A DNA stretch of 23,508 bases, from NCBI GenBank assembly GCA_046726435.1, contig JBKPAM010000181.1, positions 1 through 23,508 of the forward strand, read 5' to 3'. This document shows positions 1 through 7,270 of the stretch, in pieces. The notes under the pieces were generated by a model, which was not told where the DNA came from, ran no database searches, and worked only from the letters and a program-made list of their open reading frames with translations. Source of the stretch: AC-32 sp046726435 (GTDB lineage: Bacteria; Actinomycetota; Thermoleophilia; Gaiellales; Gaiellaceae). Position 1 is the stretch's first letter, and the number at the start of each line of letters is the position of its first letter. Both the position numbers and the translations under genes were made by a program.

Positions 1-25
1 CAGGCCTGGGCGGAGTGGTTGAGAC

Positions 26-1072
26 CTAGGTCGCGGACTCCGTAGCCGGAGCTCGGACTCGGCGGCGACGGCCGCCGCGGGTGGGACCGGGTACGAGGCT
101 CGCGCTCCCCTCGCCGCTCGCCCCCACGCGGGGGTCGATGACCGCGTAGAGGACGTCGACCAGCAAGTTGAGGACGACGACGGCGAAGGCGATCAGGAGC
201 TCGATGCCCATGATCACCGGGACGTCGCCGAATCTGATCGAGGTGAAGAACAGCTGGCCGATCCCGGGGAGGTCGAAGACGCTCTCGATGAAGATCGCGC
301 CGCCGAAGGCGATTCCGACGTCCATCCCGAGCATCGTGACCACCGGCAGCATGGCGTTCCGCAACGCGTGGCTGCGGACTACTCGAGCGTTGCTCGCACC
401 CTTCGCACGCGCGGTGCGGATGTAGTCCTCCTCGAGGACCTCGAGCAGGCTTGCGCGGATCATGCGCGCATAGAGGGCCGCGAAGACGAGCGAGAACGCC
501 ACCCAGGGCAAGACCATGTGGTACGCCCAGGGGCCCGCCCCGCTGCAGCCCTGCTCGTTGTTCGGGTTGGTGTGGAAATCGCAGTAGCCGGCGATCGGGA
601 AGACGTGCAGCTTCACGCCGAAGATGTACGAAAGGAGGAGGCTCACCCAGACGGAATGGGCCGAGACCCCGAACAGCACGAACGCCATCAACCCCTTGTC
701 CAGGAACGAACGGGGATGCAGGGCGGAGAGGATCCCGATCGGGAACGCGATCAGCAGCCAGACCAGCACGCCCCCGAGCACGAGCGAGATGGTCACGGGA
801 AGCCTCTGGCGAACGACCTCGGTCACGGGAATGGCCGCCGCGGTCGACTCGCCCAGGTCGCCGTGAACGACCACGTGACGGAGGAAGTGCACGAACTGGG
901 CCGGGGTCGAACCACCCTTGGCATCGAACTGCGCATGGAGGTCCAGGCCGCGGTCGTTCGTCGGGTTGTGGATGCTCGAGGGCAGGACGAAGAACACCAC
1001 GAACGTGATCAGCGCGACCACGAACGCCAGCAGAATCGCCCACACCAAGCGCCGTCCTAGGTAAAGGAGCAC
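26..1072 (-). CDS. DppB-type ABC transporter permease (peptide/nickel family)
   Basis: Inner-membrane permease subunit of a binding-protein-dependent ABC importer of the oligopeptide/nickel (DppB/OppB) family, 348 aa. The N-terminus has one membrane segment (about residues 9-31), followed by an extracytoplasmic stretch with the family's GDLGES motif (71-76). Further membrane segments lie near 94-117, 128-152, 187-205, 245-263 and 288-312. The cytoplasmic EAA-type loop is clear (RTARAKGAS at 219-227, then LRNAMLPV 237-244), and FDLPGIGQL (266-274) is typical of the family. A basic, low-complexity tail follows residue 318. The start is a GTG with no evident ribosome site. It lies 30 bases downstream of thiL on the same strand and may share that transcript, or begin a dpp operon continuing off the left edge. 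The substrate cannot be told from the sequence. Confidence 0.93.
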   Translation of the reverse strand: MLLYLGRRLVWAILLAFVVALITFVVFFVLPSSIHNPTNDRGLDLHAQFDAKGGSTPAQFVHFLRHVVVHGDLGESTAAAIPVTEVVRQRLPVTISLVLGGVLVWLLIAFPIGILSALHPRSFLDKGLMAFVLFGVSAHSVWVSLLLSYIFGVKLHVFPIAGYCDFHTNPNNEQGCSGAGPWAYHMVLPWVAFSLVFAALYARMIRASLLEVLEEDYIRTARAKGASNARVVRSHALRNAMLPVVTMLGMDVGIAFGGAIFIESVFDLPGIGQLFFTSIRFGDVPVIMGIELLIAFAVVVLNLLVDVLYAVIDPRVGASGEGSASLVPGPTRGGRRRRVRAPATESAT

Positions 1073-1102
1073 CGCGCCCGCTAGGATGGCCGCCCGCGCG
1101 GC

Positions 1103-1942
1103 TCAGCGCAAGTTCCCGTTTCCCCGCCCGCCGAAGTGGTCCCACCCTTCGAGCGCTACGAGGTCGCCGTTCAGGCGAATCTCGACACCGTCGCCGTCGG
1201 TGCAACGGCCGATGACGGCGAACTCCAGCGGCTCCTCGGTGGCGGCGAGGAGCTCGTAGTCCTCGCCGAAGCCGAGATCCTCGACGGTCGCTCCCTCGGC
1301 GAGGGGGACGCGCTCGAGCTCGATCTCGATGCGGCAGCCGGAGCGCTCGGCGATGTGGCCGGCGTCCACGGCCAGGCCGTCGGAGATGTCCGTGAGCGCG
1401 TGAGCATCGGCTGCAAGGCGCCGGCCTTCGTCGAGACGGAGCGGCGGGCGGGCGTGGCGCTCTTCGCGGAACGCCGCGCCGGCCGCGCCGAGTGGGCCGG
1501 TCAGCACCACGAGGTCTCCGGCACGGGCGCCGGCCCGGCCCGGTACGCGCTCCGAGCGGCCAAGCGCGGTGACCGACAGCACGAGCTGCGAGGCGCGGGT
1601 CGTGTCGCCGCCGACCAGCGGCACGCCGGGCTCGTTCAGGCCCGCGTAGAGCTCGAGCACGTCGTCGAGCTCTACGTCCTGCCGCGCCGCGAGCGTGACG
1701 AGCAGCGCCTCCGGCTCCGCGCCCGAGGCCGCGAGGTCGCTCAGGTTGACGGCGGCTGCCCTGTAGCCGAGCTCGCGGTGCGTCGTCCAGTCGAGGTGGA
1801 AATGGACGGCCTCGACCAGCGCGTCCTGCGTGACGACGAGACCGTGCGCGAGCTGCGCGGCGTCGTGCTCGATGCCGCGCGCGAGCCCTCGCCGCTCCAG
1901 CTCCCGGAGCAGGCCCGCCTCGCCGAGCTCAGATAGCCACAT
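1103..1942 (-). CDS. thiL: Thiamine-monophosphate kinase
   Basis: Phosphorylates thiamine monophosphate with ATP to thiamine pyrophosphate, the last step of cytoplasmic TPP synthesis. At 279 aa it is shorter than usual (about 310-330). Visible motifs: TQDALVE (38-44), NLSDLAASGA (66-75), GGDTT (111-115), TDISDGL (184-190) and GEDYELL (226-232), in the order expected for the PurM-like ThiL fold. The N-terminal GDDAA motif of the family reads EHDAA here (25-29), and the segment between about 160 and 180 and the loop before GEDYELL are shortened. The ATG at 1942 was chosen because the reading frame upstream is compositionally noise and overlaps thiE. The chosen start overlaps the thiE stop by 14 bases, which suggests translational coupling. 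It is the last thi gene of the operon. Function is likely retained, but the altered Gly/Asp motif deserves a check. Confidence 0.92.
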   Translation of the reverse strand: MWLSELGEAGLLRELERRGLARGIEHDAAQLAHGLVVTQDALVEAVHFHLDWTTHRELGYRAAAVNLSDLAASGAEPEALLVTLAARQDVELDDVLELYAGLNEPGVPLVGGDTTRASQLVLSVTALGRSERVPGRAGARAGDLVVLTGPLGAAGAAFREERHARPPLRLDEGRRLAADAHALTDISDGLAVDAGHIAERSGCRIEIELERVPLAEGATVEDLGFGEDYELLAATEEPLEFAVIGRCTDGDGVEIRLNGDLVALEGWDHFGGRGNGNLR

Positions 1943-2480
1943 CGATCGCCGCACGCAGCGCACGCGTGTCCCGGGCGGCTCGGATGACCGCGACTCCGGA
2001 GGCACCGGCGCGGATGCAGTCGCCCGCATTCTCCGCGGCCACGCCTCCGATCGCGACGACGGGGATCGAGACTGCGGCGGAGATCTCGGCGAGGCCGTCC
2101 AGCCCGATCGGCGGGTCGGCATCCGGTTTCGACGGCGTCGCCCAGACCGGGCCCGCGCCGAGGTACGCGGCCCCTCTGCTCTCGCCATCGCGTGCCTCGG
2201 AGGCCGAGGAGGCCGAGAGCCCCAGCAGCAGGCCGCCTTCGACCGCCCGCTCGGAGCCCTCGTCGCCGCGGCCGAGGTGGACGCCGTCCGCACCGAGCCG
2301 CAGCGCCGCCTCCACGTCGTCGTTCACCACGAAGGTCGCCGGAAGCTCGCCGAAGCCGTGCCCCGCCTCGACCAGTTTGTCCGTGTTCGCGCCCTTGATC
2401 CGGAGCTGAACGACCGTGGCGCCTCCCTCGACGGCGAACCGTGCCGTCTCGAGATCCTCGACGATCGCGTGGAGCCTCAC
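1929..2480 (-). CDS. thiE: Thiamine-phosphate synthase
   Basis: Joins HMP-pyrophosphate and thiazole phosphate to thiamine monophosphate, releasing pyrophosphate; a TIM barrel enzyme. The GTG start at 2480 forms a GTGA overlap with the thiM stop and gives 183 aa, somewhat short against the usual 200-220. Motifs: QLRIK (25-29), FVVNDD (50-55), GADGVHLG (63-70), GPVWATPSK (110-118; the family usually has GPVFPTxTK), VVAIGGV (141-147) and GASGVAVI (159-166). Upstream in-frame codons encode an arginine/glycine-rich stretch antisense in character, so longer starts were rejected. It sits third in the thi operon and overlaps thiL at its 3' end. The shorter length comes mostly from the N-terminus and from helices between strands, and the core motifs are intact. 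Confidence 0.93.
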   Translation of the reverse strand: MRLHAIVEDLETARFAVEGGATVVQLRIKGANTDKLVEAGHGFGELPATFVVNDDVEAALRLGADGVHLGRGDEGSERAVEGGLLLGLSASSASEARDGESRGAAYLGAGPVWATPSKPDADPPIGLDGLAEISAAVSIPVVAIGGVAAENAGDCIRAGASGVAVIRAARDTRALRAAIDVAI

Positions 2481-3262
2481 GCGAGCTTCACCCGGGAGTC
2501 GAGCGTCTCGGGGTCGAGCGCGTAGAGCGCGTCGTAGAGCGCTACGTGGAACGAACCTGGGCCCTTCGCGTCCTGGGCCGCGTCCTCGCCCGCGACCCCG
2601 AACGCGACGAGGGCCTCCGCCGCGGCCTCGAGCGGATCGTCCGGGCGGACGGCCAGGAAGCACCCCGTGACCGCGGTCGACATGCAGCCGGTGCCGCTGA
2701 CGGTCCCGAGCAGCTCGTGCCCGTTGGCGAGGGCGAAGCTACGCTCGCCGTCCGAGACGTGGTCCACAGGCCCCGTCACCGCAACGACGCAGCCGAGCGC
2801 GCGGGCGGCCTCGCGGGCCAGCTCCGGGCCGCCCTCCGAGCCGACCGCCTCGACCCCGCGGATCTCGGCCTCCTGCCCGGCGAGCGTGGCGATCTCGGCC
2901 GAGTTGCCGCGCACGACTCCGACCTCGAGCTCGTCGAGCAGCTGGAGCGCGGTTCCGGTGCGGTAGCCCGTCGCGCCGGCGCCGACCGGATCGAGCACCA
3001 CCGGCGCGCCGCTCCGATTCGCGGCCCGCCCGGCGGCGAGCATCGCCTCGACCCACTCGTCGGAGAGCGTGCCGATGTTGAGCACGAGCGCAGAGGCCGC
3101 CACGGCCATCTCCTCGACCTCCTGCAGGGCGTGCGCCATCACCGGCAGCGCGCCGAGCGCAAGAGTCGCATTGGCGGTCTCGTTCATGACCACGTAGTTC
3201 GTGATCTGGTGAACGAGCGGCTTGCGCTCGCGGATCGCGGCGAGGTCCGAGCCTGCGTTCAT
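2477..3262 (-). CDS. thiM: Hydroxyethylthiazole kinase
   Basis: Phosphorylates 4-methyl-5-(2-hydroxyethyl)thiazole with ATP, a salvage route to the thiazole half of thiamine. 261 aa, normal for the family. Motifs: PLVHQITNYV (15-24), the substrate-site MNETAN (26-31), LNIGTL (61-66), VLDPVGAGATGYR (89-101), GNSAEI (119-124) and the anion-hole/catalytic segment GTVSGTGCM (186-194) with Cys193. The ATG at 3262 forms an ATGA overlap with the thiD stop, and its own stop forms a GTGA overlap with thiE, so the genes are tightly coupled. Having thiM with thiD and thiE but no thiC or thiG in view suggests that this locus is weighted toward salvage; de novo genes could lie elsewhere. Confidence 0.96.
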   Translation of the reverse strand: MNAGSDLAAIRERKPLVHQITNYVVMNETANATLALGALPVMAHALQEVEEMAVAASALVLNIGTLSDEWVEAMLAAGRAANRSGAPVVLDPVGAGATGYRTGTALQLLDELEVGVVRGNSAEIATLAGQEAEIRGVEAVGSEGGPELAREAARALGCVVAVTGPVDHVSDGERSFALANGHELLGTVSGTGCMSTAVTGCFLAVRPDDPLEAAAEALVAFGVAGEDAAQDAKGPGSFHVALYDALYALDPETLDSRVKLA

Positions 3263-4029
3263 GCAGCGCCTCGCAGGCCGATCACGTCCACCGGCCCATC
3301 GCCGCTGCCGAGCTCCACCAGGCCCTGGGCCACCGCGCGGGAAGCGGCACGCGCAGCTCCTCGCGCCGCGGCCTCCAGGGACAGTCCCCGCGCGAGCAGC
3401 GCGGCAAGGGTCGCCGAATGCGTGCACCCGGCGCCGTGAGTCGCCGCGACGTCGTGGCGCTCGACGGGGATCTCGACGTGCCGCTCGCCGTCGAAGAGGT
3501 GGTCGACCCGCTCGCCGTGGCCGCCGGTCACGATCACCGCCGCCGCGCCGAGGTCGTACACACGCCGTGCCAGCTCGCGCTTCTCGCCTTCGCCGACCAG
3601 CGCCTCGGCCTCGGCGAGGTTCGGGGTCACGACGGTTGCGAGCGGGAAGAGCCGGGAGACCAGCGTCTCGACGGCGTCGGTCTCGAGAAGCCGGGCGCCG
3701 GAGGTCGCGACCATCACCGGATCGACGACGAGGGGGACGGGATGCCCGGCCAGGTAGTCGGCCACGGTCTCGATCACGGGCTTCGAGAACAGCATCCCCG
3801 TCTTGGCCGCGTCCACGCCGATGTCGTCGAAGACGGCCTCGAGCTGGGCGCGCACGAGCTCGGGCGGCACCTCGTGCACGGCGGTCACCCCGGTCGTGTT
3901 CTGCGCGGTCAGAGCGACGATCGCGCTCATCCCGTGGCAGCCCGCGGCCGCGAAGGCCTTCAGGTCGGCCTGGATGCCTGCGCCTCCGCCCGAGTCGGAG
4001 CCCGCAATCGTCAATACACGTGGAACCAA
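3259..4029 (-). CDS. thiD: Hydroxymethylpyrimidine / HMP-phosphate kinase
   Basis: Ribokinase-fold enzyme that phosphorylates HMP and then HMP phosphate to HMP-pyrophosphate for ThiE. Motifs: LTIAGSDSGGGAGIQADLK (6-24), KTGML (76-80), VVDPVMVATSG (101-111), TPNLAEAE (135-142) and ATHGAGCTHSA (196-206) with the conserved Cys202. The start is taken as the TTG at 4029, which gives 256 aa and the usual short lead-in before the LTIAGSD strand. The riboswitch 3' arm carries AAGGGAG four bases upstream and would serve as ribosome site. The longer ATG-initiated frame from 4095 runs back through the riboswitch and is not credible. A second TTG at 4014 is possible but too far from the ribosome site. 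First gene of the thiD-thiM-thiE-thiL operon. Confidence 0.93.
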   Translation of the reverse strand: MVPRVLTIAGSDSGGGAGIQADLKAFAAAGCHGMSAIVALTAQNTTGVTAVHEVPPELVRAQLEAVFDDIGVDAAKTGMLFSKPVIETVADYLAGHPVPLVVDPVMVATSGARLLETDAVETLVSRLFPLATVVTPNLAEAEALVGEGEKRELARRVYDLGAAAVIVTGGHGERVDHLFDGERHVEIPVERHDVAATHGAGCTHSATLAALLARGLSLEAAARGAARAASRAVAQGLVELGSGDGPVDVIGLRGAA

Positions 4030-4030
4030 G

Positions 4031-4104
4031 CTGCTCCCTTCGCCGGCATGACCCGGATCAGGTTCGTCGGGTGTGATCTCAGCCCCGCAGGGCACCCCGG
4101 GGCC
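4031..4104 (-). promoter_or_regulatory. TPP riboswitch (THI element)
   Basis: Read on the minus strand this is a near-consensus TPP aptamer: GGGGTGCC, then GGCTGAGATCACACCCG, then GAACCTGATCCGGGTCATG, then CCGGCGAAGGGAGC. The pyrimidine-sensing helix (GCTGAGA) and the pyrophosphate-sensing helix sequences are all present. The 3' closing strand contains AAGGGAG, which lies directly upstream of the TTG start of thiD, so ligand binding would be expected to hide the ribosome site (translational control). There is no room for a separate terminator hairpin. The position at the head of four thiamine genes confirms the assignment. Confidence 0.97.
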
Positions 4105-4107
4105 GTG

Positions 4108-4117
4108 AGGCTAGCAT
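4108..4117. promoter_or_regulatory. Overlapping divergent -10 boxes for the thi operon and the methyltransferase
   Basis: On the plus strand TAGCAT (4112-4117) lies 7 bases before the methyltransferase ATG at 4125, which suggests a leaderless transcript. On the minus strand TAGCCT (4113 to 4108) would place the thi transcript start near 4101, the first bases of the riboswitch. The two boxes share the central CTAG. No convincing -35 hexamer is seen for either. Inferred from position and consensus only. Confidence 0.55.
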
Positions 4118-4124
4118 CGTCGTC

Positions 4125-4793
4125 ATGGGCAACGTGGCGCGCTACGACGGGCTCGCCGAGTGGTATCGGCAGTTCCGCCCCGCACTCAGCGGCGGCGAGA
4201 TCGAGGCTCTGGACCGGCTGCTCGGATCGGGAAGCGGGCGCTGTCTCGATCTCGGCTGCGGGACGGGCGTCTCGACTGCGGCGGTCGCCGAGCTGGGCTG
4301 GACGGCCGTCGGCGTCGACGTCTCCTCGGACCTGCTCGAGGCTGCTCGGGCCGACGGCCTCGAGGTGCTCGAGGCGACGGCCGACGCGCTGCCCTTCGAG
4401 GACGCCGCTTTCGACGCGGTCGTCTCGGTCTGGACGCATACCGACATCGACGACTTCCCGGCAGCGGTGGCGGAGGCCGTTCGCGTGCTGCGGCCGGGCG
4501 GGCCGCTCGTCTACATCGGCGGCCACCCGTGCTTCGTCGGGCCGCACTCGCTCTTCGTCGGCGCCGAACGCGTGCCCGAGCTCCATCCCGGCTACCGGCC
4601 CTCGAGAGCTTATGACGCCTCGGCGCCCGGGGTCGGGAATCCCGACGGGCTTCGCGTTCGGGTCGACTCGGTTCACCTCACGCTCCTCGACTTCTTCGCC
4701 GCCTTCACGGACGCGGGGCTGCGGATCGAGCGCTTCGAGGAGCTCGGCGACCGCGACTACCCGCACGTCGTCGCGCTGCGGGCACGGCGATGA
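4125..4793 (+). CDS. Class I SAM-dependent methyltransferase
   Basis: 222 aa Rossmann-type methyltransferase of the Methyltransf_11 kind. SAM-binding motif I is LDLGCGTG (41-48), motif II acid is in VGVDVS (62-67), ADALPFED (86-93) carries the adenine-contact Asp, and VLRPGG (121-126) is the post-II motif. The N-terminal segment with YDGLAEWYRQF resembles cyclopropane/ubiquinone-type small-molecule methyltransferases, but the C-terminal substrate region (about 130-222) gives no specific hint. The substrate is unknown. The gene is divergent from the thi operon and separated from it only by the riboswitch and overlapping -10 boxes; the helicase gene starts 37 bases downstream on the same strand. 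The ATG at 4125 has no ribosome site but sits 7 bases from a -10-like box. Confidence 0.9.
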   Translation: MGNVARYDGLAEWYRQFRPALSGGEIEALDRLLGSGSGRCLDLGCGTGVSTAAVAELGWTAVGVDVSSDLLEAARADGLEVLEATADALPFEDAAFDAVVSVWTHTDIDDFPAAVAEAVRVLRPGGPLVYIGGHPCFVGPHSLFVGAERVPELHPGYRPSRAYDASAPGVGNPDGLRVRVDSVHLTLLDFFAAFTDAGLRIERFEELGDRDYPHVVALRARR

Positions 4794-4830
4794 GGCGGCG
4801 CTTGCGACGCCGTCGTGAGGAGCTAAGGCG

Positions 4831-7065
4831 ATGAGCGTCGCGACAGCACGGTGGGACGACCTGCTGCAGGGGGAGGAGCTCGAATACCTCGGCTCGGAGC
4901 CGGCGCGCGAACCGCGGCTCGCGCCGCTCCCGGATGACCTGCACCCGCGCGTCCGCGAGGCGCTCGAGGCCCAGGGAGTCGAAGCGTTGTACGCACACCA
5001 GGCGGAGGCGTGGGAGTCGGCGCGGCGAGGTGAGCATCTGATCGTCACGACCGGGACCGCGAGCGGCAAGACGCTCGCGTTCAACCTGCCGGTGCTCGAC
5101 GCGCTCGCGAACGAACCGAAGTCCCGCGCGCTCTACCTCTACCCGACCAAGGCGCTCGCACAGGATCAGCTCCGAGCGCTCGGCTCGCTGAGGCTTCCGA
5201 AGCTGCGCGCCGCGATCTACGACGGCGACACCCCGGCGGACCGGCGCTGGCAGGTACGCAAGTGGGCGAACCTGATCCTCTCCAACCCGGACATGCTCCA
5301 CGTCGGCGTGCTCCCCCATCACGACCGCTGGGGCGACGTGCTCTCGAATCTCGCCTACGTGATCGTCGACGAGGCACACGTCTACCGCGGCGTCTTCGGG
5401 TCACACGTTGCAAACGTCCTCCGGCGGCTGCGGAGGCTCGCGCGGGTCTACGGAGCCGAGCCGCAGTTCCTGCTCGCCTCCGCGACGATCGCGAACCCGG
5501 GTGAGCTCGCGGCCCGGCTGCTCGGGACCGAGACGTCGGTCATCGGAGACGATGCGGCGCCTCGCGCCGAGCGCACCGTGGCGCTCTGGAACCCGCCGCT
5601 CACGGACGAGGAGCTCGGCGTGCGCGCAAGCGCGCTCGGCGAGGCGTCGAAGCTGCTGGCCGACCTCGTCTCGCGCGGGCTGCGGACGCTCTGCTTCGCG
5701 AAGAGCCGCCGCGCCGCCGAGCTGATCCACCGCTTCACCGCCGACCGACTGGGCGACGACTCGCTCCTCTCGCCCTACCGCGCCGGCTACACGCCCGCCC
5801 AGCGGCGGGAGATCGAGCGCCGGCTGCTGGAGGGGGAGCTGCTCGGCGTCTCGGCAACCAATGCGCTCGAGCTGGGAATCGACGTCGGGCTCCTCGACTG
5901 CGTGATCTCTGTTGGCTTCCCCGGGACGGTGGCCTCGCTGCGCCAGCAGTGGGGCCGAGCGGGGCGGCGTGGGCACGGGCTGGCGGTGCTGGTCGCAAGC
6001 GAGGACGCGCTCGACCAATACTTCATGCGCGAGCCGCGGGCGCTGCTTCGCCGGCGCGTCGAGGCCGCGATCCTCGACCACGAGAACCCGCGCGTGCTCG
6101 ACGGCCACGTACGCGCCGCCGCGTTCGAGGCGCCGCTCGACGAGGCCGACCGTGAGGTGCTCGGTGACGCCGCCCTGGAGCGAGCGGCCGCGCTGCCCGA
6201 GCTGCGCCACACGCAGGCCGGGTACGTGTGGGCCGGCCGCGACTATCCGGCGGCGCGCGTGGCGCTGCGCTCGACCGGCCCGGAGTCGTTCACGGTCGTC
6301 GACGCCGCCAGCGGCACCGTGCTCGGGATCGTCGAGCAGGAGCGCGCGTACTCGACGGTGCACGAGGGCGCGATCTACCTGCACCTCGGCGAGAGCTACA
6401 GGGTCCGTGAGCTCGACCTCGTCTCGCGCACGGCCGTGGTCGAGCCGTTCTCCGGCGACTACTACACCCAGGCGAAGGTCGAGACGACGACGGCGATCGT
6501 GGAGCCGCTCCGGGCCGAGCGGCGGCTTGGCCTCGACCTCTCCTTCGGCCGCGTCGTCGTCACCGACCAGGTCGTCGGCTACCAGAAGAAGTCGATTCAG
6601 ACGCAGGAGAGCCTCGAGCTGGTCGCGCTCGAGCTGCCGGAGACGGAGTTCGAGACGGAGGCGGTCTGGTTCCTGCCGGAGCCGTGGATGCTGGAGGGGC
6701 TCGAGCGGGAGCCTCGGCTGCTCGGGTCGCTGCACGCGGCGGAGCACTCGCTGATCGCGCTGCTGCCGCTCTGGGCGATGTGCGACCGCTGGGACATCGG
6801 CGGCCTCTCGACGAACCTTCACTTCCAGACGGGCCGGCCGACGATCTTCGTCTACGACGGCCACTCCGGCGGCGTCGGGATCACCGAGCGCGGGTTCGAG
6901 ATCTTCGAAGGCTGGGCCGGCGACACCGCCAAGCTGCTCCGCGGGTGTCCGTGCGACCACGGCTGCCCCTCCTGCGTGCAGAGCCCCAAGTGCGGCAACC
7001 TGAACGAGCCGCTGGACAAGGCCGCCGCGCTGGCGCTGCTGGAGCGGATGCTGTCGCAGCCCTAG
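4831..7065 (+). CDS. MrfA/YprA-like DEAH-box helicase with C-terminal zinc-site (DUF1998)
   Basis: 744 aa superfamily 2 helicase. Q-like YAHQAEAW (54-61), motif I TGTASGKT (74-81), motif Ia YPTKALAQDQL (104-114), DEAH (180-183), SAT (217-219), motif IV region LCFAKSRR (287-294), motif V ATNALELGIDVG (342-353) and motif VI QQWGRAGRRG (372-381). The C-terminal third matches the DUF1998 region, with Cys706, 708, 712 and 715 (plus Cys721), the spacing of the zinc-binding cysteines of Bacillus MrfA, a 3'-5' DNA helicase involved in repair of mitomycin C damage. The same architecture occurs in fungal Hrq1. The start has GGAG eight bases upstream of the ATG. No exonuclease partner (MrfB) is adjacent. 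Helicase function is secure; the repair role is by family analogy. Confidence 0.94.
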   Translation: MSVATARWDDLLQGEELEYLGSEPAREPRLAPLPDDLHPRVREALEAQGVEALYAHQAEAWESARRGEHLIVTTGTASGKTLAFNLPVLDALANEPKSRALYLYPTKALAQDQLRALGSLRLPKLRAAIYDGDTPADRRWQVRKWANLILSNPDMLHVGVLPHHDRWGDVLSNLAYVIVDEAHVYRGVFGSHVANVLRRLRRLARVYGAEPQFLLASATIANPGELAARLLGTETSVIGDDAAPRAERTVALWNPPLTDEELGVRASALGEASKLLADLVSRGLRTLCFAKSRRAAELIHRFTADRLGDDSLLSPYRAGYTPAQRREIERRLLEGELLGVSATNALELGIDVGLLDCVISVGFPGTVASLRQQWGRAGRRGHGLAVLVASEDALDQYFMREPRALLRRRVEAAILDHENPRVLDGHVRAAAFEAPLDEADREVLGDAALERAAALPELRHTQAGYVWAGRDYPAARVALRSTGPESFTVVDAASGTVLGIVEQERAYSTVHEGAIYLHLGESYRVRELDLVSRTAVVEPFSGDYYTQAKVETTTAIVEPLRAERRLGLDLSFGRVVVTDQVVGYQKKSIQTQESLELVALELPETEFETEAVWFLPEPWMLEGLEREPRLLGSLHAAEHSLIALLPLWAMCDRWDIGGLSTNLHFQTGRPTIFVYDGHSGGVGITERGFEIFEGWAGDTAKLLRGCPCDHGCPSCVQSPKCGNLNEPLDKAAALALLERMLSQP

Positions 7066-7078
7066 GCGACGCGTCTAC

Positions 7079-7243
7079 CCCGGGGTCAGATCTTGCATTG
7101 CCACATTCGCGCAACAGATCGGGGTCAATCGATTCACATCCCCAGCGCGCTGAAGCGGGACTCTGGATCGATAGTCACAGTTTCGACGCACCGCGATTCG
7201 GGTCTCGCGGAGCGAAAGTGTTATTGCAAGATCTGACCCCGGG
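7079..7243. mobile_element. MITE-like inverted-repeat element, 165 bp
   Basis: The ends are perfect 19-bp inverted repeats (7079-7097 and 7225-7243, containing GGGGTCAGATCTTGCA). The match continues imperfectly to about 32 bp (28 identical, 7079-7110 against 7212-7243). An internal copy of the end motif, GGGGTCAATCG, occurs at 7121-7131. The interior is less GC-rich than the flanks and holds no credible ORF. No clear target duplication flanks it. It fills nearly the whole gap after the helicase and ends 15 bases before the -10 box of the next gene. It could be a non-autonomous transposable element or a REP-type element mobilised by a Y1 transposase elsewhere; as RNA it would also fold into a long hairpin and could end helicase transcription. 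Confidence 0.7.
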
Positions 7244-7258
7244 TGCCGCGCTAGGGCG

Positions 7259-7264
7259 TACCAT
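7259..7264 (+). promoter_or_regulatory. -10-like box of the small-protein gene (leaderless)
   Basis: TACCAT stands six bases before the ATG at 7271, with no ribosome site between. This matches the arrangement before several other lead genes of the window (4125, 10528, 21689, 21726). No -35 hexamer is recognised. Confidence 0.45.
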
Positions 7265-7270
7265 CCAGTC

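Noticed and set aside
1..25. Bases resembling a D-arm segment of a Ser/Leu tRNA (GAGTGGTTGAGA)
   Set aside because: Only an edge fragment, with no acceptor stem, anticodon or T-arm; probably part of the next transporter gene.
5401..6960. Long minus-strand ORF (519 codons) opposite the helicase
   Set aside because: Same explanation; the plus strand encodes a complete helicase with all motifs.
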